Shown here: positions 20,987 to 33,444 of the stretch, in pieces
Numbering within the stretch: position 1 is the stretch's first letter
Layout: the number at the start of each line of letters is the position of its first letter
NCBI GenBank assembly: GCA_964036665.1
Contig: OZ038533.1
Location: 5,354,413-5,418,412 of the forward strand
Reading direction: 5' to 3'
Origin: Gordius sp. MW1
Lineage: Eukaryota; Nematomorpha; Gordioida; Gordea; Gordiidae
Length of the DNA: 64,000 nucleotides
Program-made: the position numbers and the translations under genes
Notes under the pieces: model-generated
Told to the model about the DNA's origin: nothing
The model's input: only the letters and a program-made list of their open reading frames with translations
Databases searched by the model: none

Positions 20987-23900
20987 ATGCACTTTTTAGA
21001 ATTCCCTGATGAATTAATTCTAATTATTTTTCAGTATTTGGATTTTCAAGATCTACAACGGTAGATAATTGTAGCTTTTTTTACACAGATTAAAGGTGTA
21101 GCCAAACATGCCTTAAATTAAATCAAATTGGCAAATCAAATGTGTTTTGGAAACATTTTACATACATCTATTGGCTTAAGAAAAGGTAACTTCTTAATAA
21201 TAAATTGTAATGCATAATAGATGTCCCAAAAATATTACATTAAAAATGTATTTTTACCAATTATATCGCAAATGGGGGAAGTATATTGATTATTATAAAG
21301 ACATTAAAAAGGCTTGGGAAAAAATTGACTCCTATACAAAAGGCTATGCGCCAGAAATATATAACTCTTTGAAAGGTAACAAATGCATTGTACTTAGTAC
21401 ACAACTAATAAATAATCTATTTTATAGAATTAAATTTATTATATCTTTATATTTATCTAAGAAGTCAAATAATGGACTTATATTAATAATTGTTTCTTAA
21501 ATATATATATTAAGCTATTATTAGTATATTTTAGCACTAAGTTTTAACTTATGATGTCACCAATTATTTTTTATATTTTAATTGGAAATATCTAAATTGT
21601 AATATATGATACTTGCAAATTTTTACAACTATGTGTTATTTTAAACACTTTTCATGTCGTTGCTTAGCTATATGTTGAAATTTTTTTTTATTTAAATCAA
21701 TATTCATTACCCAATTTTGATAGGTCTAGCTAATGTGCAATCTAATTTTACACCTGCCATACCCTAAATATCACACCTCTTCTCCCATAGCCTTATTACA
21801 CTTTCACAATTCTACTTTCCTTTAATCCCGCTTAACCCTTTGTGAGTTTTTCCCCTTTCCCTTTTTGTGTGCTAATGAACTTTCTTCCCCTTCCACTACT
21901 GAGCCTTGGGATGAATCTGGGTAAATGAGCTAGATTTAATGCTTTTCTGCATAAAACACCAAAGCTTATATTAACACCAAACTTATAGAGATTAAGGAAA
22001 AAACTATAGGTTCTACCGCCCCTCCCACCTATTCATAATATTATTAATAGTAATATTCTCATATTTTTATCGAAAAAATGGTAAAACTTTCGAAAATTTT
22101 TTATCTTGTTCGCTCTCGACAATTTCTATTTGTTGTAAGAGGGGTCTGGCTTTTGGGTCGGATGGCGTTTAAATTTTATTTAATATCATTTTATTGAGTA
22201 GACCTTTAACTTTGTACCGTAGTTTTTTTTTATTAAATGTCTGGATTCTAAACAATTAAAATTTGCTGAAGCACGTCATTCTTTATAATAGGTGCTAGTT
22301 TATATCTAATTGTTAAATTTAAATGCTCGGTGCGAAATTCTTTGGGAACTTTTAGAAAAAATTATGAAATTTAGGATTTTTTATTGATGTTTTACTTGTT
22401 AAAATTCTTACTTTTTCATGATTATTATTATAATAAATTGTTTTAGCGGGATTAACAGAGAGTGAACTGGAGAGGATAGAAAATGCAGTCGGGCATAAAT
22501 TTCCCCTTGATTTCAGGTGCTCTTATCGTATCAGAAATGGTCAAAAGCTCAATGCTCCCGGGTAAGTGTTCCCCCCTCACTTTTCTTTTACATTTTAATA
22601 AATCGAATTAATTTTTAAACATTTATTTAAAAATTTCAAGGTGTTTTCCATGGTTTAAAATAGCCTTCTATGATCTTTATCGTTGTCTACACCCTTTAAC
22701 CATTCAGAGATGTAGGTAGAAGGAGTATGGACTAGCGGTTTGTATAAATTTAAAATATATTAAATAAGCTTATGTAGTAGTGTTTTAAAACCGGCCGGGT
22801 TTAACTATGACCAAGGGTCGACTCTGGGCTGTTTTGCGATCGATTAAGCCTAGAAGTTGACTACAGTCGAAACTTCTTAATCGCAAATCGGATTATCGCG
22901 AAAATCTTTTAATCGCGAAGTTAACCGCCATTTTGTTTTTTTTTAAACGATAATATTAACAAAAACATCGTTTATTGACAAATCGCTTAATAATACAATA
23001 TCGGATATTCACAAACATTTTCGAGTCCTTAAATCAACCAGATAATTATATAAAATATCGTTTTATTGCGAAGTGTAAGAAATGTATGTTTAATATTATG
23101 TACATATACATTATTTACATCGTTTAATCGCGAAATATCGGTTAATCGCGAAAAAAAATCAGGCATAAGGCTTTGCAATTAAACGGTTTTGACTGTAATA
23201 CTTAATGTCAACTAAACAAAACCATTTTTACAACACTATTATGTATATAAGGTAAAAAATCAGTTTGTGTCTCCTTAATTCATACGAACATTTTGTTCCC
23301 TCCCTCCTGGCTAAGCAAGCGTCTATGTAGCCGTCTTTTTTTCTTTAAATTGTGATTTAAGGAATAGGAAGTCTCATTTCAAACTATATTTCCATCTATA
23401 TAGAGAACTGTAGGGGTGATCCGAAACGGGTCGGGTTCGGGTTGAAAATTTTGAAATGTCTTCGCGTCGGGTCGGGTACGGGTAGAAAATTTTAAAATGC
23501 TTTTGGGTCGGGTTCGGGTTGAAAACTTTAATATGCTTTCGGGTCGGGTCGCGTTGGATTTAAAGTGTCGGATCAAAGATCATGAATTTTACATTGCAAA
23601 ATATACTGCACATATCTATTGAATTAATGCTATTATGTATAAAAAATTTTAATTAGTATCGAAATGTATAATTAAAGATCAATCATTCAGTTAATTAAAT
23701 TCCTATTGTTTTTTTTTTAAATCTGATTGTTTTGATTTGTACGCAAATTTAATTTTGACTCGTGAAAGGTAAAATATATCAAAAATAATATTTTTAAATT
23801 GTATTTAAATAGTGTGAACTGTGAAGTGGTATTTCATTATTAATTTAAACTACATAAACATATACTCATAAACCAAAAAAGTGAGTTTAAATTTATTAAA

Positions 23901-26900
23901 TGGTCCATTTTCAATACTGTATATTTCAAATTAATTAGCGACCCGATATTGTAGATACAATCATATTTATATATCACCATAATAAATAATTTAAATAAAT
24001 TTAATAATAAAAATCTGTGGTATTAATTAGTTTTATTAATCGCACTTTAATTTTATCGATTAAATTTTAAACACCCCCATGGGCGTAGCCAGGATTGAAA
24101 TTAGAGGGGGAAATAATGATTAAGGGAGGGGCAAAATAACCATTTTTAAATTTTATAATTTGATAAAATATCTAAGATTTTTTGGATTTAAAGGGGGACA
24201 GCTGCCCGTCCCTGCCACCCCCTGGCTACGCCCATGCACACCGCAATTTTCCTTACTCTCGCCTTGGATTGGGATTCGGTTAAAAAATTTTAAACGCTCT
24301 CGGGGGTCGGATTCGGGTTGAAAATTTTAAAATGCTTTCGGGTCGGGTTCGGGCTGAAAATTTTTAAATTCTTTCGAGTCGGGTCGGGTTCGGGTTGAAA
24401 AATTTATAATGCTTTCGGATCGGGTCGGGTTCGGGTTGAAAAAAAGTCACCTTGCAGTTCTCTAATATAGACCTTTCCTCAAAAATTTATGGCTTCCCTT
24501 GCACACCCCACTCCCCTTTCTCAGGGTCTCCTGCACAAGTCTTTTAAAATCTAAGGATGAATTTTAAAAATCATGTCAGGTTTGAAGTGAAACGTGGAAA
24601 TATTAAAAAGAACAAATTGAATGAACAGAATATTAATATAATTAACATTATTGAATATTTAAGTAACCCTTTGAATGACATATATCGAGAGAGGTTTCCG
24701 CAATAGCAAGCCTTGATTTAACATTCCTCCTGTAAGAGTGAAAAATCATTTTTCAGAGTAGTTGAATGGGTTTTCGAATAGAGAAGATCGCATAATAAAA
24801 TCAGATAAATTTTTTTTAACTATTTTGGTTTTATGATGCTGCTGGGTTTAACTTATTTCTTTATTTTACTAAGTGAAACTTAATACTTGGTAGTTGGTAC
24901 TTTGTTTTCAGTTGTTAATATGTACTTTCGTCTTGTGATCTTGTAGAAATTTTATAATTATTTTTGGGCTGAGCTCGTACTAAAATTAAAAAATTACTTT
25001 GCAGTACTCTACTGGTGCTATCTTTAAATTAAGTTATTTTATACGATGTGGTCAAATTATTGGTTTAGCTATTAAAAATAAAATATCTTAAAAAATCTGA
25101 AGTTCGAATTTTATTTAGGCTGTTTATGAAAATATAAATCGACTAATTAGTAATTTATTATTGACTGCCTATTACAGTTTAAAAGCTTAATTTTTCTTAT
25201 TTTTGATGGCATTTTTGCGTTTAATCTAAAATTAAACTTGAATTTAAAGCGCATATTAAAGTAATTTTAAATACAAAAAATATTAACTGGTGAGCATTTA
25301 TAAATTGTCAAACAAAAGCATACTTTATAAACGAAATGCAATGCAGTTATTATTTAAACGTTTTGAGAAGCCTCTATCGACGCTTATAATTATCTAGCCT
25401 ATGCCAATAGTACTTTTAAAATACTTCCATCTGTCTCCTCTGAGTTTAGTAGGTTTGTGAGAATTTGGAAAAGCGTTTTGACTTTAATCAATATATAAAT
25501 CTAGTTCTTGGAGCGCAAATGAGTTGTTAACCCGAGCCAATCGCTCGATAGTTGGGTTAGGAATTTAAAATTAATCTAACAATATAATCAATAGGGTGTC
25601 GATAATCAGGATTGATTAAATTAGGGCTAGATGATGGTTTTTTAAATTAGGGCTAGATGATGATTTTTCAAAAAAAGGTCACATATCAGATGAGTGTAAT
25701 ATTTTGAAAATTTTTCTTTCACAAAATATCTTTGTTTATTAACGTTTATTTTTACTAATTCTTAACCATTGCAGCGATGCCATTGATTAATTTTTAATTT
25801 GTTTTTACATAAAAATATATTCATTAATTTGGAAAATTTTAATATAGAATGATGTTTTACTTTTCTCTAGGATACTGGGTTCTATGGAGATTGGCACGCA
25901 CTATACTTCGGAAGCTCTGTTAGATCTTGAAACCCTGGTACAACCTATCATATGGGTACGTTATTTGTTTCTCCGATTTTTTATTTTTTGCTCGCACTTA
26001 TTTTCTTGACAGATAAATTAATCGCAAGAATTTCAATAATAATTTACACTTAAATTTTTTCATCGTACCAAATAAGCATTATATAAAGCCTAAATATATT
26101 GTAAAATATATGCCCTAAATAAAAGATTGGGATAAGATGGCCAAAAACAGTCTGACTGACACATGACCAACTTTTTAGTTGGCAATTGCTGCTAGGTAGT
26201 TTTGTAATATTTATTATGCTCAGTTTTAGCAAATGATCAGCCCTATTATAAAAATTGAAATAAAAATGCCTTTATGTACATTTTAAGGGAATTAATATTT
26301 AGGTCTTTAATTCGAATTTTTTAATAAATGGAATTCGATTAAGAAAGCATATAAACAATAAGTAAGGGCTTTCAGCCCAAGTGTAACTTATAAATTGACC
26401 TTACCAATGGGCGTAGCCAGCATTGGAATTAGAGAGGGGTAATATGATTTAGGGAGGGGCAAAATGATCATTTTTGTAATTTTAGCCATAATTTTAATTA
26501 TTTCAACAAATTTTTGGATTTAGAGGGGGGGGGCAGCCGCCCCTCCCTGCCCCCCTCCCCTCTTGGCTACGCCCATGGCCATACCGCATTTTTAATATGA
26601 AAAATGTTGGTTTTTTAAACCCATCCTAACCTTAATCTTAAATCTTATATCCAGGCGCGAGCATCTTTGCGAGGTTGCTTGCCGGTTACGGTATGCGTTA
26701 ACACGGGGGTTAGTCAGTATTTGGCCTTGTCGGACCAAGATGGACACAGGCCAGGGACCATGTTTTACCCCGTTAACGATAGGAGGCTCTCTAATAGCGG
26801 CGGTGCTAAGGATTGCTTCATCACTGGTAATTAATTGATACGCGTTTTTAATAAAATTTGACTTGACATCATTTAAAATCAATAGTGTAGGTTGATTTAA

Positions 26901-29900
26901 CAGTTGTACCCGAGAAGATATTACCTATTCTGTTATTTGACATTTCACATTTGTTGTCACCTGGAGTAGCTATTATGCGTTAGGACATTGCAATTTTTGT
27001 TTTGTTGCGCGCTTATGCTGGCTTTTTTAGAATTCATTTGCCGGTTAACGTGCTATTTTATCATTACAATATTTGTATGATGAAAAGTGAGTTCTAATGA
27101 CTTTTATTATTTCTCGCAGTGTAGAATAATTTTTAATTTGATCAAATCTCGGGCTCTGAGCCATATCCTGATTCGATTTATAATATATAAACGGACGGAC
27201 AACAAAAAATGAGCCCATAAATTGCATAGCAATATTATATGTAAGTTTATTTGCATACGATTATTAAAAGGTATATGAAATAATCATTGTTAAAATAAAA
27301 TAAATGAATTATCGTTCACAATTTGTGAAATATTAAAAGGTAAAATAAAAGACATGGGCAAAATAGCATTGTAATCAAAAAAATGTGAATAAGTCAATAG
27401 AGCTAAACACTGGCACACTTTTAGAGGAAAGATGATAAACGATGAGTAGTTTGTGTACTAAAAAATAGTGACTTAAAATCTTTTACATTTAATCTTTGCT
27501 AGAGTTAACAACATAGGTTTTAGGCAGATAAATGTTCTGATTAACATTTTTTGCGCACAATGCTCCAAGTTTTCTAAGACCGGGTATTGATAATATAATT
27601 GTTAATAAAACCTGCACTGACGTCTCGACCTGTCCCGATTCCGGTCTGGTGGTACGATAGTTTTAGTGCTGGGCTCCGGCATTCGGGCTCGGGTGGGGCT
27701 GCTTATTAGATCCATATTATTGCACTCGCCCATACCTTTTAGTACAATAATAATCAATATTTGTGTAATTTTGGACATTTGATCTCTAAGAGTTTGAATT
27801 TTTATGGTTTATTAGGTCGAAGTTTTACCGAATGGTTGACTAATTACGCCGAAAGCTTATCACTCTTCTCCTTTCCTCTCATCAAAAACGAAATATACAG
27901 GTAAATTTCAAACTATTTTATAAACCAGATAATAGCCTTAAAAAGTGTTTTAAACAATGAGTTAAAAATTTATTAATTATCTTAGTTTTCCCCCATCTTA
28001 AGATATCTTGGGTATAAATATTTTAAAAAATAATATATATTTAATTGGAAAAATTGTTTAATTTTCTATGGAATGCGAAAAATATTTGTTAATTTACAAT
28101 TATAACATTTTTAGGTTTACACACGTTACTTCTAATGTTGCTACGAGTAATCACGTCACCGTAACTGCAGACACTTCGTTTCGCCCCGAACTCAGCTCAG
28201 TCAATCCGCCCCGTTTTTTCCACACCTACAGAATAACGTTAAAAAATATCTTTATTCTGTATAATTTAAAACGAAAAATATTATTTATGATTAAAAACTA
28301 AGTAAATGGCACTAAATATTAACCGAATATTTGCATTTGTGTCCGAAGGGCTATTTAATCAAACAAGGTTTCCTGTTATTTTCAAAAAGCCTTAAGTGAG
28401 AACCCATGTGAGTAATAGTCGTATAAAAGATTTCCTGAAATTTTGTTTCTATGACTGTCACCTATGCTGCAGGTCATTGCTTTAACATTGCTGCCCATTC
28501 GTATCCTGTAGATTACGATTTTAAACATTTTATAGAGTTTTACATCATGTTTCTTTGATTTTACGCAAAATAATAACGAATTAAAAAGTATTAACCATTT
28601 GACGGAACGCCCCATTTTAAGTTGAACTTTTTAGACTTGGATTTAACTTGGTTATTCGAGAAGATTGACTTATCAAACATTGCATGCAAAATACATTCTG
28701 TATCGATTTGGTTTAGAGTTATAAATTGTATCTATAAAAAAATCACCTCCGAAAACCTCCCCTCTTATTGCCAAACGATTTTGGGTCTTAGAGATCCCAC
28801 TGTATTAAGAGAATGTGTTGTTACCTCAAAGATTTATTGAATAAAATAAAATTTAGGGCGCAGTGTTTACGCGTAAGCTGACTTTTTACCGCCACCACAC
28901 CATTGTTATAATCTAAATTACAAAAATTCCTGGAAATCTTTAAATTATAGATCACTAGTGTGTTACTTTTATCTTCAACTTTGGCTTTTCATTACATTAG
29001 GATGCACATGAATAAGAACGTAAACCCCAGGCATTCGTGTCAATTAGCAACCCGACACTGGTTAATAACGGACGCGTTGGGGAATGAGGAGCGAGTCAAT
29101 GGGCCCGGAGTTGTTGGTTAGTCTTTATCGAATAACTTGATAAATTTTATGTTTTCGTATGTATTTATCAAATTTCATCTCTGTCTGGTAAATAGACCAC
29201 TGCCCACTAGTGTTTTAAAAAGACCTGGGTTTGTCTGGTCTACCTTTGGTTACAGTCGACTTTTTACATCACTACTGCGCACTTTTTAGGTCCCCCGTTT
29301 AACACTTATGATTTAATCGCTCATACAGAATTTGAACATAATTTCAATTAACTACGGTGGTTTTCTGACCCTGATTATGTAAGCTGGTTGTTAGTCGTCT
29401 ATTTCGTTCCAACCGGACAAATAGAATATTAGACATGCGTTTTTGTATGTATTTGTCAGATTTAATCTCTTTATCTGGTAGATAAAGCATTGTACACATT
29501 TTTACATCCCCCATTTTAATCATTAGATTCAATCTCACATATAGAATGAGTGTTGTAAAAACGGTTTGGTTTTATTTAGTCGCCCAATGGTCGGTCGACT
29601 TTGGTTTGTTTTTCAAATTTCGGCTAAGCCTAGAAGTCAACTAAGAAATAACAGACCAAAAAACCTATAGTTTGTCTACGCTTAGTCGACTAAAATCAAA
29701 GGTCGACCAAACAAAACCCAGACGTTTTTACAACACTATAGAATTAAACATATATAGTAGATTTTTAATAGCTTTTTTGTAATCTCATATATGATACAAA
29801 CTAATTCACTATTTTTACATGGCATAGGTGAATATCCTATTATATCACCGGGGATTACTTATTCTTGGATCAGTTGCACCACCTTTAACACCGACATCGG

Positions 29901-32900
29901 TTACATGGAGGGTCATTTTACCATGTATAAGCGTTCCACTGGTAATTTCTCCAAATTTTAGGATGTTAATAAAGGATTGTACTAAGTAAATAATTTGGTA
30001 CCGCTTTACTTGCCCTACTCCCAAAGTTTTTATAAAAAATATCCAGCCTTAAATGTATTGGTCAATAAATATAGCGATGAGTTCTTTAAATATTAAACTT
30101 GTCCTTTATGGTAATAAATTAATCACTCTAAATAATGTAGTCTAGGTATTGCAAATATCGGCGCGAGTTAGCTGGGTAAAAGTAACACAGCCCTACAAAT
30201 ATTGACTTTGTGATTACATCCTGCCATCAGACCAATAATTCTGATAGTGAATTTTGCGCTGAAAAACAATCTGTTTTTAGTTTTTTTCCACAATCACCAG
30301 TTTTTTAGATAAACGAGGTTGACGGTGCCAAAATGCCCATTTTAGGCCTTTTTGAGGTTATATTGCCATAACATTTTTAATATTTAGTGAAAAATAGTAA
30401 TATATTCATGTAGATTAAAGTTTCATCCATAGGTCCATTCTTTTATTTTTTTATATCACCCTTATATTCAAATTTATACGCGTTTGCGTAAACCCTTTCT
30501 CCTTATCAAAATTCGTCCCACGATGTCTGGTAAACGGAGTACATTAGAGTTCTTACTGCGTACGCGATGTTTACTAATATCTCTCTCCCTTCACCTACTC
30601 TCTCTCTTTCTCCTCCACTCCCGCCCCCTTCATGTGTGCTTGGATTAGAGATGTGCACGGATTAAATTTTTTTGATCCGATCCGATCCGAGGGGTTTTTG
30701 AAAAATTTTATATCCATCCGATCCGATCCGAGTTTTTTAAAATCGAAATCCGATCCGATCCGATCCGAGTTTTTTAAAATCTAAATACGATCCGATCCGA
30801 TCCGAAATTTATAAATTAAAATTTTACGATCAGAACTTTTTATTAATGATTAAATTTAAAATACATAAAAATAAGTTATAGCAATTTTAATAGACCTCAA
30901 GTAAATATAAATTTTATTTGACTAATTCCATATATCATATAAAAATAATGAAAAATCTAAATTTTCTGGTTCGGGGAAAGGAGCTACGCGTCTGCTGAAA
31001 GGGGAGATTGTGATTGATAATTTTCGGAGTTGAGCAGTTACATTTTTAATTTATATGTTTTATGTAAATAATAATTATTCAATCAATTACATGAATATAT
31101 ATTTTATTTAATATATATAAAAAAAAGTATCACATGGGTAAAATTTGGTAAATAAAATACATTAGCTATTTATAAATTAAATTAATATAAAAAAAATGCG
31201 TGTGCTTGACCGGAAACGGGAGATGCTGGTTTATCATCGACACTAGCTCCTTTCTCGCCAAACAAGAAAGTCTAGCTAGGGAAAAAATGCTAGGAAAATA
31301 CAAGGTGAGAGGTGGTATTGGGCATCAAAAATGGTAAACTAAAAAAAGAATGCAAATATAATTATGAAAAGTTATACTAAAAATTATTAATTTAATTATT
31401 ATTGTTTATTTTAAATTTGAAAATCCGATCCGATCCGACTAAAATAAAATGTTGATCCGATCCGATCCGATCCGACTTCCAAAATTAAAATATTGATCCG
31501 ATCCGTCCGAATCCGAGTTCGGACGGATCGGGTCGGATCGGATTGATCCGTGCACACCTCTAGGTCCGGCTGCCCCCCTCCGGCTAATTAGGGGGGAGGG
31601 GCAAAACAAAATATTTTTAATTTGTTAGGGTTTTTGTATTGAAAATTTTTTTTTTTATTAGGGGGGGCAGCCGCCCCCCCCCCCTGCGTACGCCCATGTG
31701 TATCAGCACTAGAGGTGTGCACGAATCAAATTTTTTTGATCCGATCCGATCCGAGGGGTTTTTGAAAAATTTTATATCCATCCGATCCGATCCCAGTTTT
31801 TTAAAATCTAAATCCGATCCGATCCGAGTTTTTTAAAATCTAAATACGATCCGATCCGAAATTTTCAAATTAAAATTTTACGAACAGAACTTTTTATTGA
31901 TGATTAAATTCAAAATACATAAAAATAAGGTATAGCAATTTTAATAGACCTGAAATAAATATAAAATTTTATTTGACTAATTCCATATTATCATATAAAA
32001 ATAATAAAGAATCTAAATTTTCTCGTTTAATTCGCGTTCTTCTTTCTTCTAATGTTCTTCCAGCCACCGAGAAATTTCTTTCCGAAGTGGTAGAGGCAGC
32101 ATGTATAGCTAAAACTTTATTTGCCAGCTTATAAGGCCTTGGCAGGACTGTTTGATATGAACCCCACCATTTCAGCAAATTTTTTTTTTGAATCATATTT
32201 GCAATCATCATTTTTTAACGAAAGGTAAATTGTGATTTCATCGGGGGCTTTATCCCAATTCCAACACCCCCCCCCCCCCCCCCTTATTTTTTCCCCTCAA
32301 GTCGGCGTGACTCACACCAGACAATACCCCTGCTGCACCATGGAGATTGCTTCTAAGAAAGAAGGCAAGGCAAGTTACATCATTCATGATTACCCGAAAT
32401 CAAGAGGGAAAGGAGCTACGCGTGGGCTTTAAGGAAAGGGGAGAGTGATTGATGATTTTCGGAGTTGAGTTGAAATGAAATAGAAAGAGATGCGTGTCCA
32501 CTACCTCTAGCTAGGGAAAAACGCTAGAAAAATACTGATAAATATATTAGGGTAAGTAATGGGTGAGGAGGTGGTATTGGGCATCAAAAATGGTAAAGTA
32601 AAAAAAGAATGCAAAAATAATTATGAAAAGGTATACTAAAAATTATTAATTTAATTATTATTGTTTATTTTAAATTTGAAAATCCGATCCGATCCGACTA
32701 ATATAAAATGTTGATCCGATCCGATCCGACTTCCAAATTTAAAATGTTGATCCGATCCGTCCGAATCCGAGTTCGGACGGATCGGATCGGATGTCGGATC
32801 GGATTGATCCGTGCACACCTCTAGCTTTGATAGATATGGGGGCGGGAGTGGAAGAGATGGAGAATGGGAGATAGAGATGTGTTAGTAAAGAACGCGTGTG

Positions 32901-33444
32901 TACTATGAACTCTAATGTACTCCGTTTTCCAGACAAAGTGGAACGAATTTTGATAAGGGGAAGGGGTTCACAAAAAGCGGATAAATTTAGTAGAGGTGTA
33001 ACAAAAAAATAAATTAATGGACCTATAGATGAAACTTTAATCTACGTGAATTTATTACTATTTTTCACTAAATATTAAAAATGCCGTGGCAATATAGCCT
33101 CAAAAAGGCTTAAAATGGGCATTTTTGGCACTTTTAACCTCGTTTATCTAAAAAGTTGGTAATTGTGGGGAAAAAACAGGTCATTAGCGCAAAATTTTCT
33201 CTGAGAATTATGAGCCGATGGCAGGTTTGTAGAACTGTGTAATTAGCGGGTCGAATCGAGTCAAATTTATACTTTGACATTTTGTAAATGATCGCATCGT
33301 TGCATTTATGAAGCTCGCATTTTTTATTAAGGGGAATCGATTGATGTAATGTGCCCGAGATTCAGGATGGAATGTTTACCATACGAAACTGCGGAGCTCA
33401 GAAAATCGCGTGGTAATCTCAAAAATATTTTGACAGCGCCGTAA
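20987..33444 (+). CDS. FBXO3: F-box only protein 3 (FBXO3) orthologue, 11 exons
   Basis: Spliced gene. Exons: 20987-21060, 21096-21185, 21221-21375, 22447-22561, 25871-25955, 26655-26826, 27816-27900, 28115-28237, 29001-29116, 29828-29941, 33332-33444. They total 1242 bp in one frame (413 residues plus TAA); every intron is GT-AG and phases agree. The F-box is at about residues 4-55 (FPDELILIIFQYLDFQDL ... FWKHF). SUKH/SMI1-KNR4 is at about 107-230 (GLTESELERIENAVGHKFP, SYRIRNGQKL, VCVNTGVSQYLALS). ApaG is at about 260-395 (VTADTSFRPELSSVNPP, TYRI, NGPGVVGEYPIISPG, SCTTFNTDIGYMEG, DVMCPRFRMEC). This order defines FBXO3, a substrate-recognition subunit of SCF (SKP1-CUL1) ubiquitin ligases; human FBXO3 has 471 residues. 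An in-frame TAA lies just before the ATG. The first two introns are only 35 bp; later ones are 0.2-3.4 kb and hold transposons. A possible AATAAA is at 33612. The frame is intact, so the gene is probably functional. Confidence 0.93.
22778..23238. mobile_element. miniature hAT-like element (TAGTGTTTTAAAA family) with a nested insertion, FBXO3 intron 4
   Basis: Left end TAGTGTTTTAAAACC, right end TTTTTACAACACTA. Flanks TTATGTAG and TTATGTAT match at 7 of 8. The element is split by the pogo-like miniature element at 22864-23195. Confidence 0.8.
22864..23195. mobile_element. pogo/Tigger-like miniature element
   Basis: Inverted ends CAGTCGAAACTTCTTAATCGC and CAGTCAAAACCGTTTAATTGC are flanked on both sides by TA (22862-22863 and 23196-23197), the target duplication of Tc1/mariner elements. 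Internal AATCGCGAA motifs repeat. There is no coding capacity. Confidence 0.85.
23401..24464. mobile_element. non-autonomous hAT, GGGTC-array type, FBXO3 intron 4
   Basis: The left end TAGAGAACTGTAGGGGTGAT and the right end GTCACCTTGCAGTTCTCTA face each other. Each is followed inward by (GGGTC/GGGTTC)n with GAAAATTTTAAAATGCTTTC spacers. No clear target duplication. No transposase remains. A CATGGGCG miniature element sits inside at 24078-24236; a second copy at 36102-36601 carries the same nested insertion. Confidence 0.75.
24078..24236. mobile_element. miniature hAT-like element, CATGGGCG family, nested
   Basis: Ends CATGGGCGTAGCCAGG and CCTGGCTACGCCCATG. Flanks AACACCCC and CACACCGC match at 6 of 8. 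Confidence 0.8.
26406..26577. mobile_element. miniature hAT-like element, CATGGGCG family, FBXO3 intron 5
   Basis: Left end AATGGGCGTAGCCAG (first base changed) and right end TTGGCTACGCCCATG. Flanks ACCTTACC and GCCATACC match at 6 of 8. Confidence 0.8.
29208..29274. mobile_element. 67-bp miniature element, TAGTGTTTTAAAA family, FBXO3 intron 9
   Basis: Ends TAGTGTTTTAAAAA and TTTTTACATCACTA. Flanks CTGCCCAC and CTGCGCAC match at 7 of 8. It holds little more than the two ends. Confidence 0.75.
29549..29737. mobile_element. miniature element, AGTGTTGTAAAAACG family, FBXO3 intron 9
   Basis: Ends AGTGTTGTAAAAACG and CGTTTTTACAACACT, with subterminal GTCGAC/GGTCGAC motifs. Flanks ATAGAATG and ATAGAATT match at 7 of 8. 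Confidence 0.85.
30646..31562. mobile_element. GATCC-array hAT, internally deleted copy 1
   Basis: Begins TAGAGATGTGCACGGATT and ends GATCCGTGCACACCTCTA, with (GATCC)n arrays at both ends. The octamer before it, GCTTGGAT (30638-30645), matches the one after copy 2 (GCTTTGAT, 32824-32831), so the pair of copies arrived as one insertion or was later expanded. Confidence 0.85.
31563..31709. mobile_element. CATGGGCG-family fragment between two hAT copies
   Basis: Only the right end (CTGCGTACGCCCATG, to 31698) and the typical AATTAGGGGGG..GCAAAAC interior remain; the left end is missing. Confidence 0.65.
31710..32823. mobile_element. GATCC-array hAT, copy 2 with transposase remnant
   Basis: Ends TAGAGGTGTGCACGAATC and GATCCGTGCACACCTCTA with (GATCC)n arrays. 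It keeps the 3' end of a transposase on the minus strand, while copy 1 has lost it. Confidence 0.85.
31969..32211 (-). pseudogene. hAT transposase C-terminal dimerisation domain fragment
   Basis: Contains LLKWWGSYQ, PYKLANKVLAIHAAS and TTSERNFSVAGRTLEERRTR, the conserved hAT C-terminal (Dimer_Tnp_hAT) signature, ending DSLLFLYDNMELVK. The rest of the enzyme is deleted. Confidence 0.9.

Larger units (their letters stand above)
30186..33239. mobile_element. long-inverted-repeat miniature element hosting hAT insertions, FBXO3 intron 10
   Basis: The arms (30186-30637 and 32832-33239) are inverted copies of each other over about 400 bp. The outer ends are CACAG.CCTACAAA and TTTGTAGAACTGTG, with TAA on both sides. 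The right half of a ~45-bp CGCCCCC/GGGGGCG stem was the target of a GATCC-type hAT. A related copy without that hAT is at 62681-63979. No coding region. Confidence 0.75.

Noticed and set aside
26592-26882. 96-codon minus-strand frame
   Set aside because: It is the antisense shadow of FBXO3 exon 6 (26655-26826), whose + frame matches the SUKH domain.
29942-29961. Stop of FBXO3 at 29961 by reading through exon 10
   Set aside because: It would remove the conserved ApaG end. The exon at 33332 joins in phase and supplies it (DVMCPRFRMEC).
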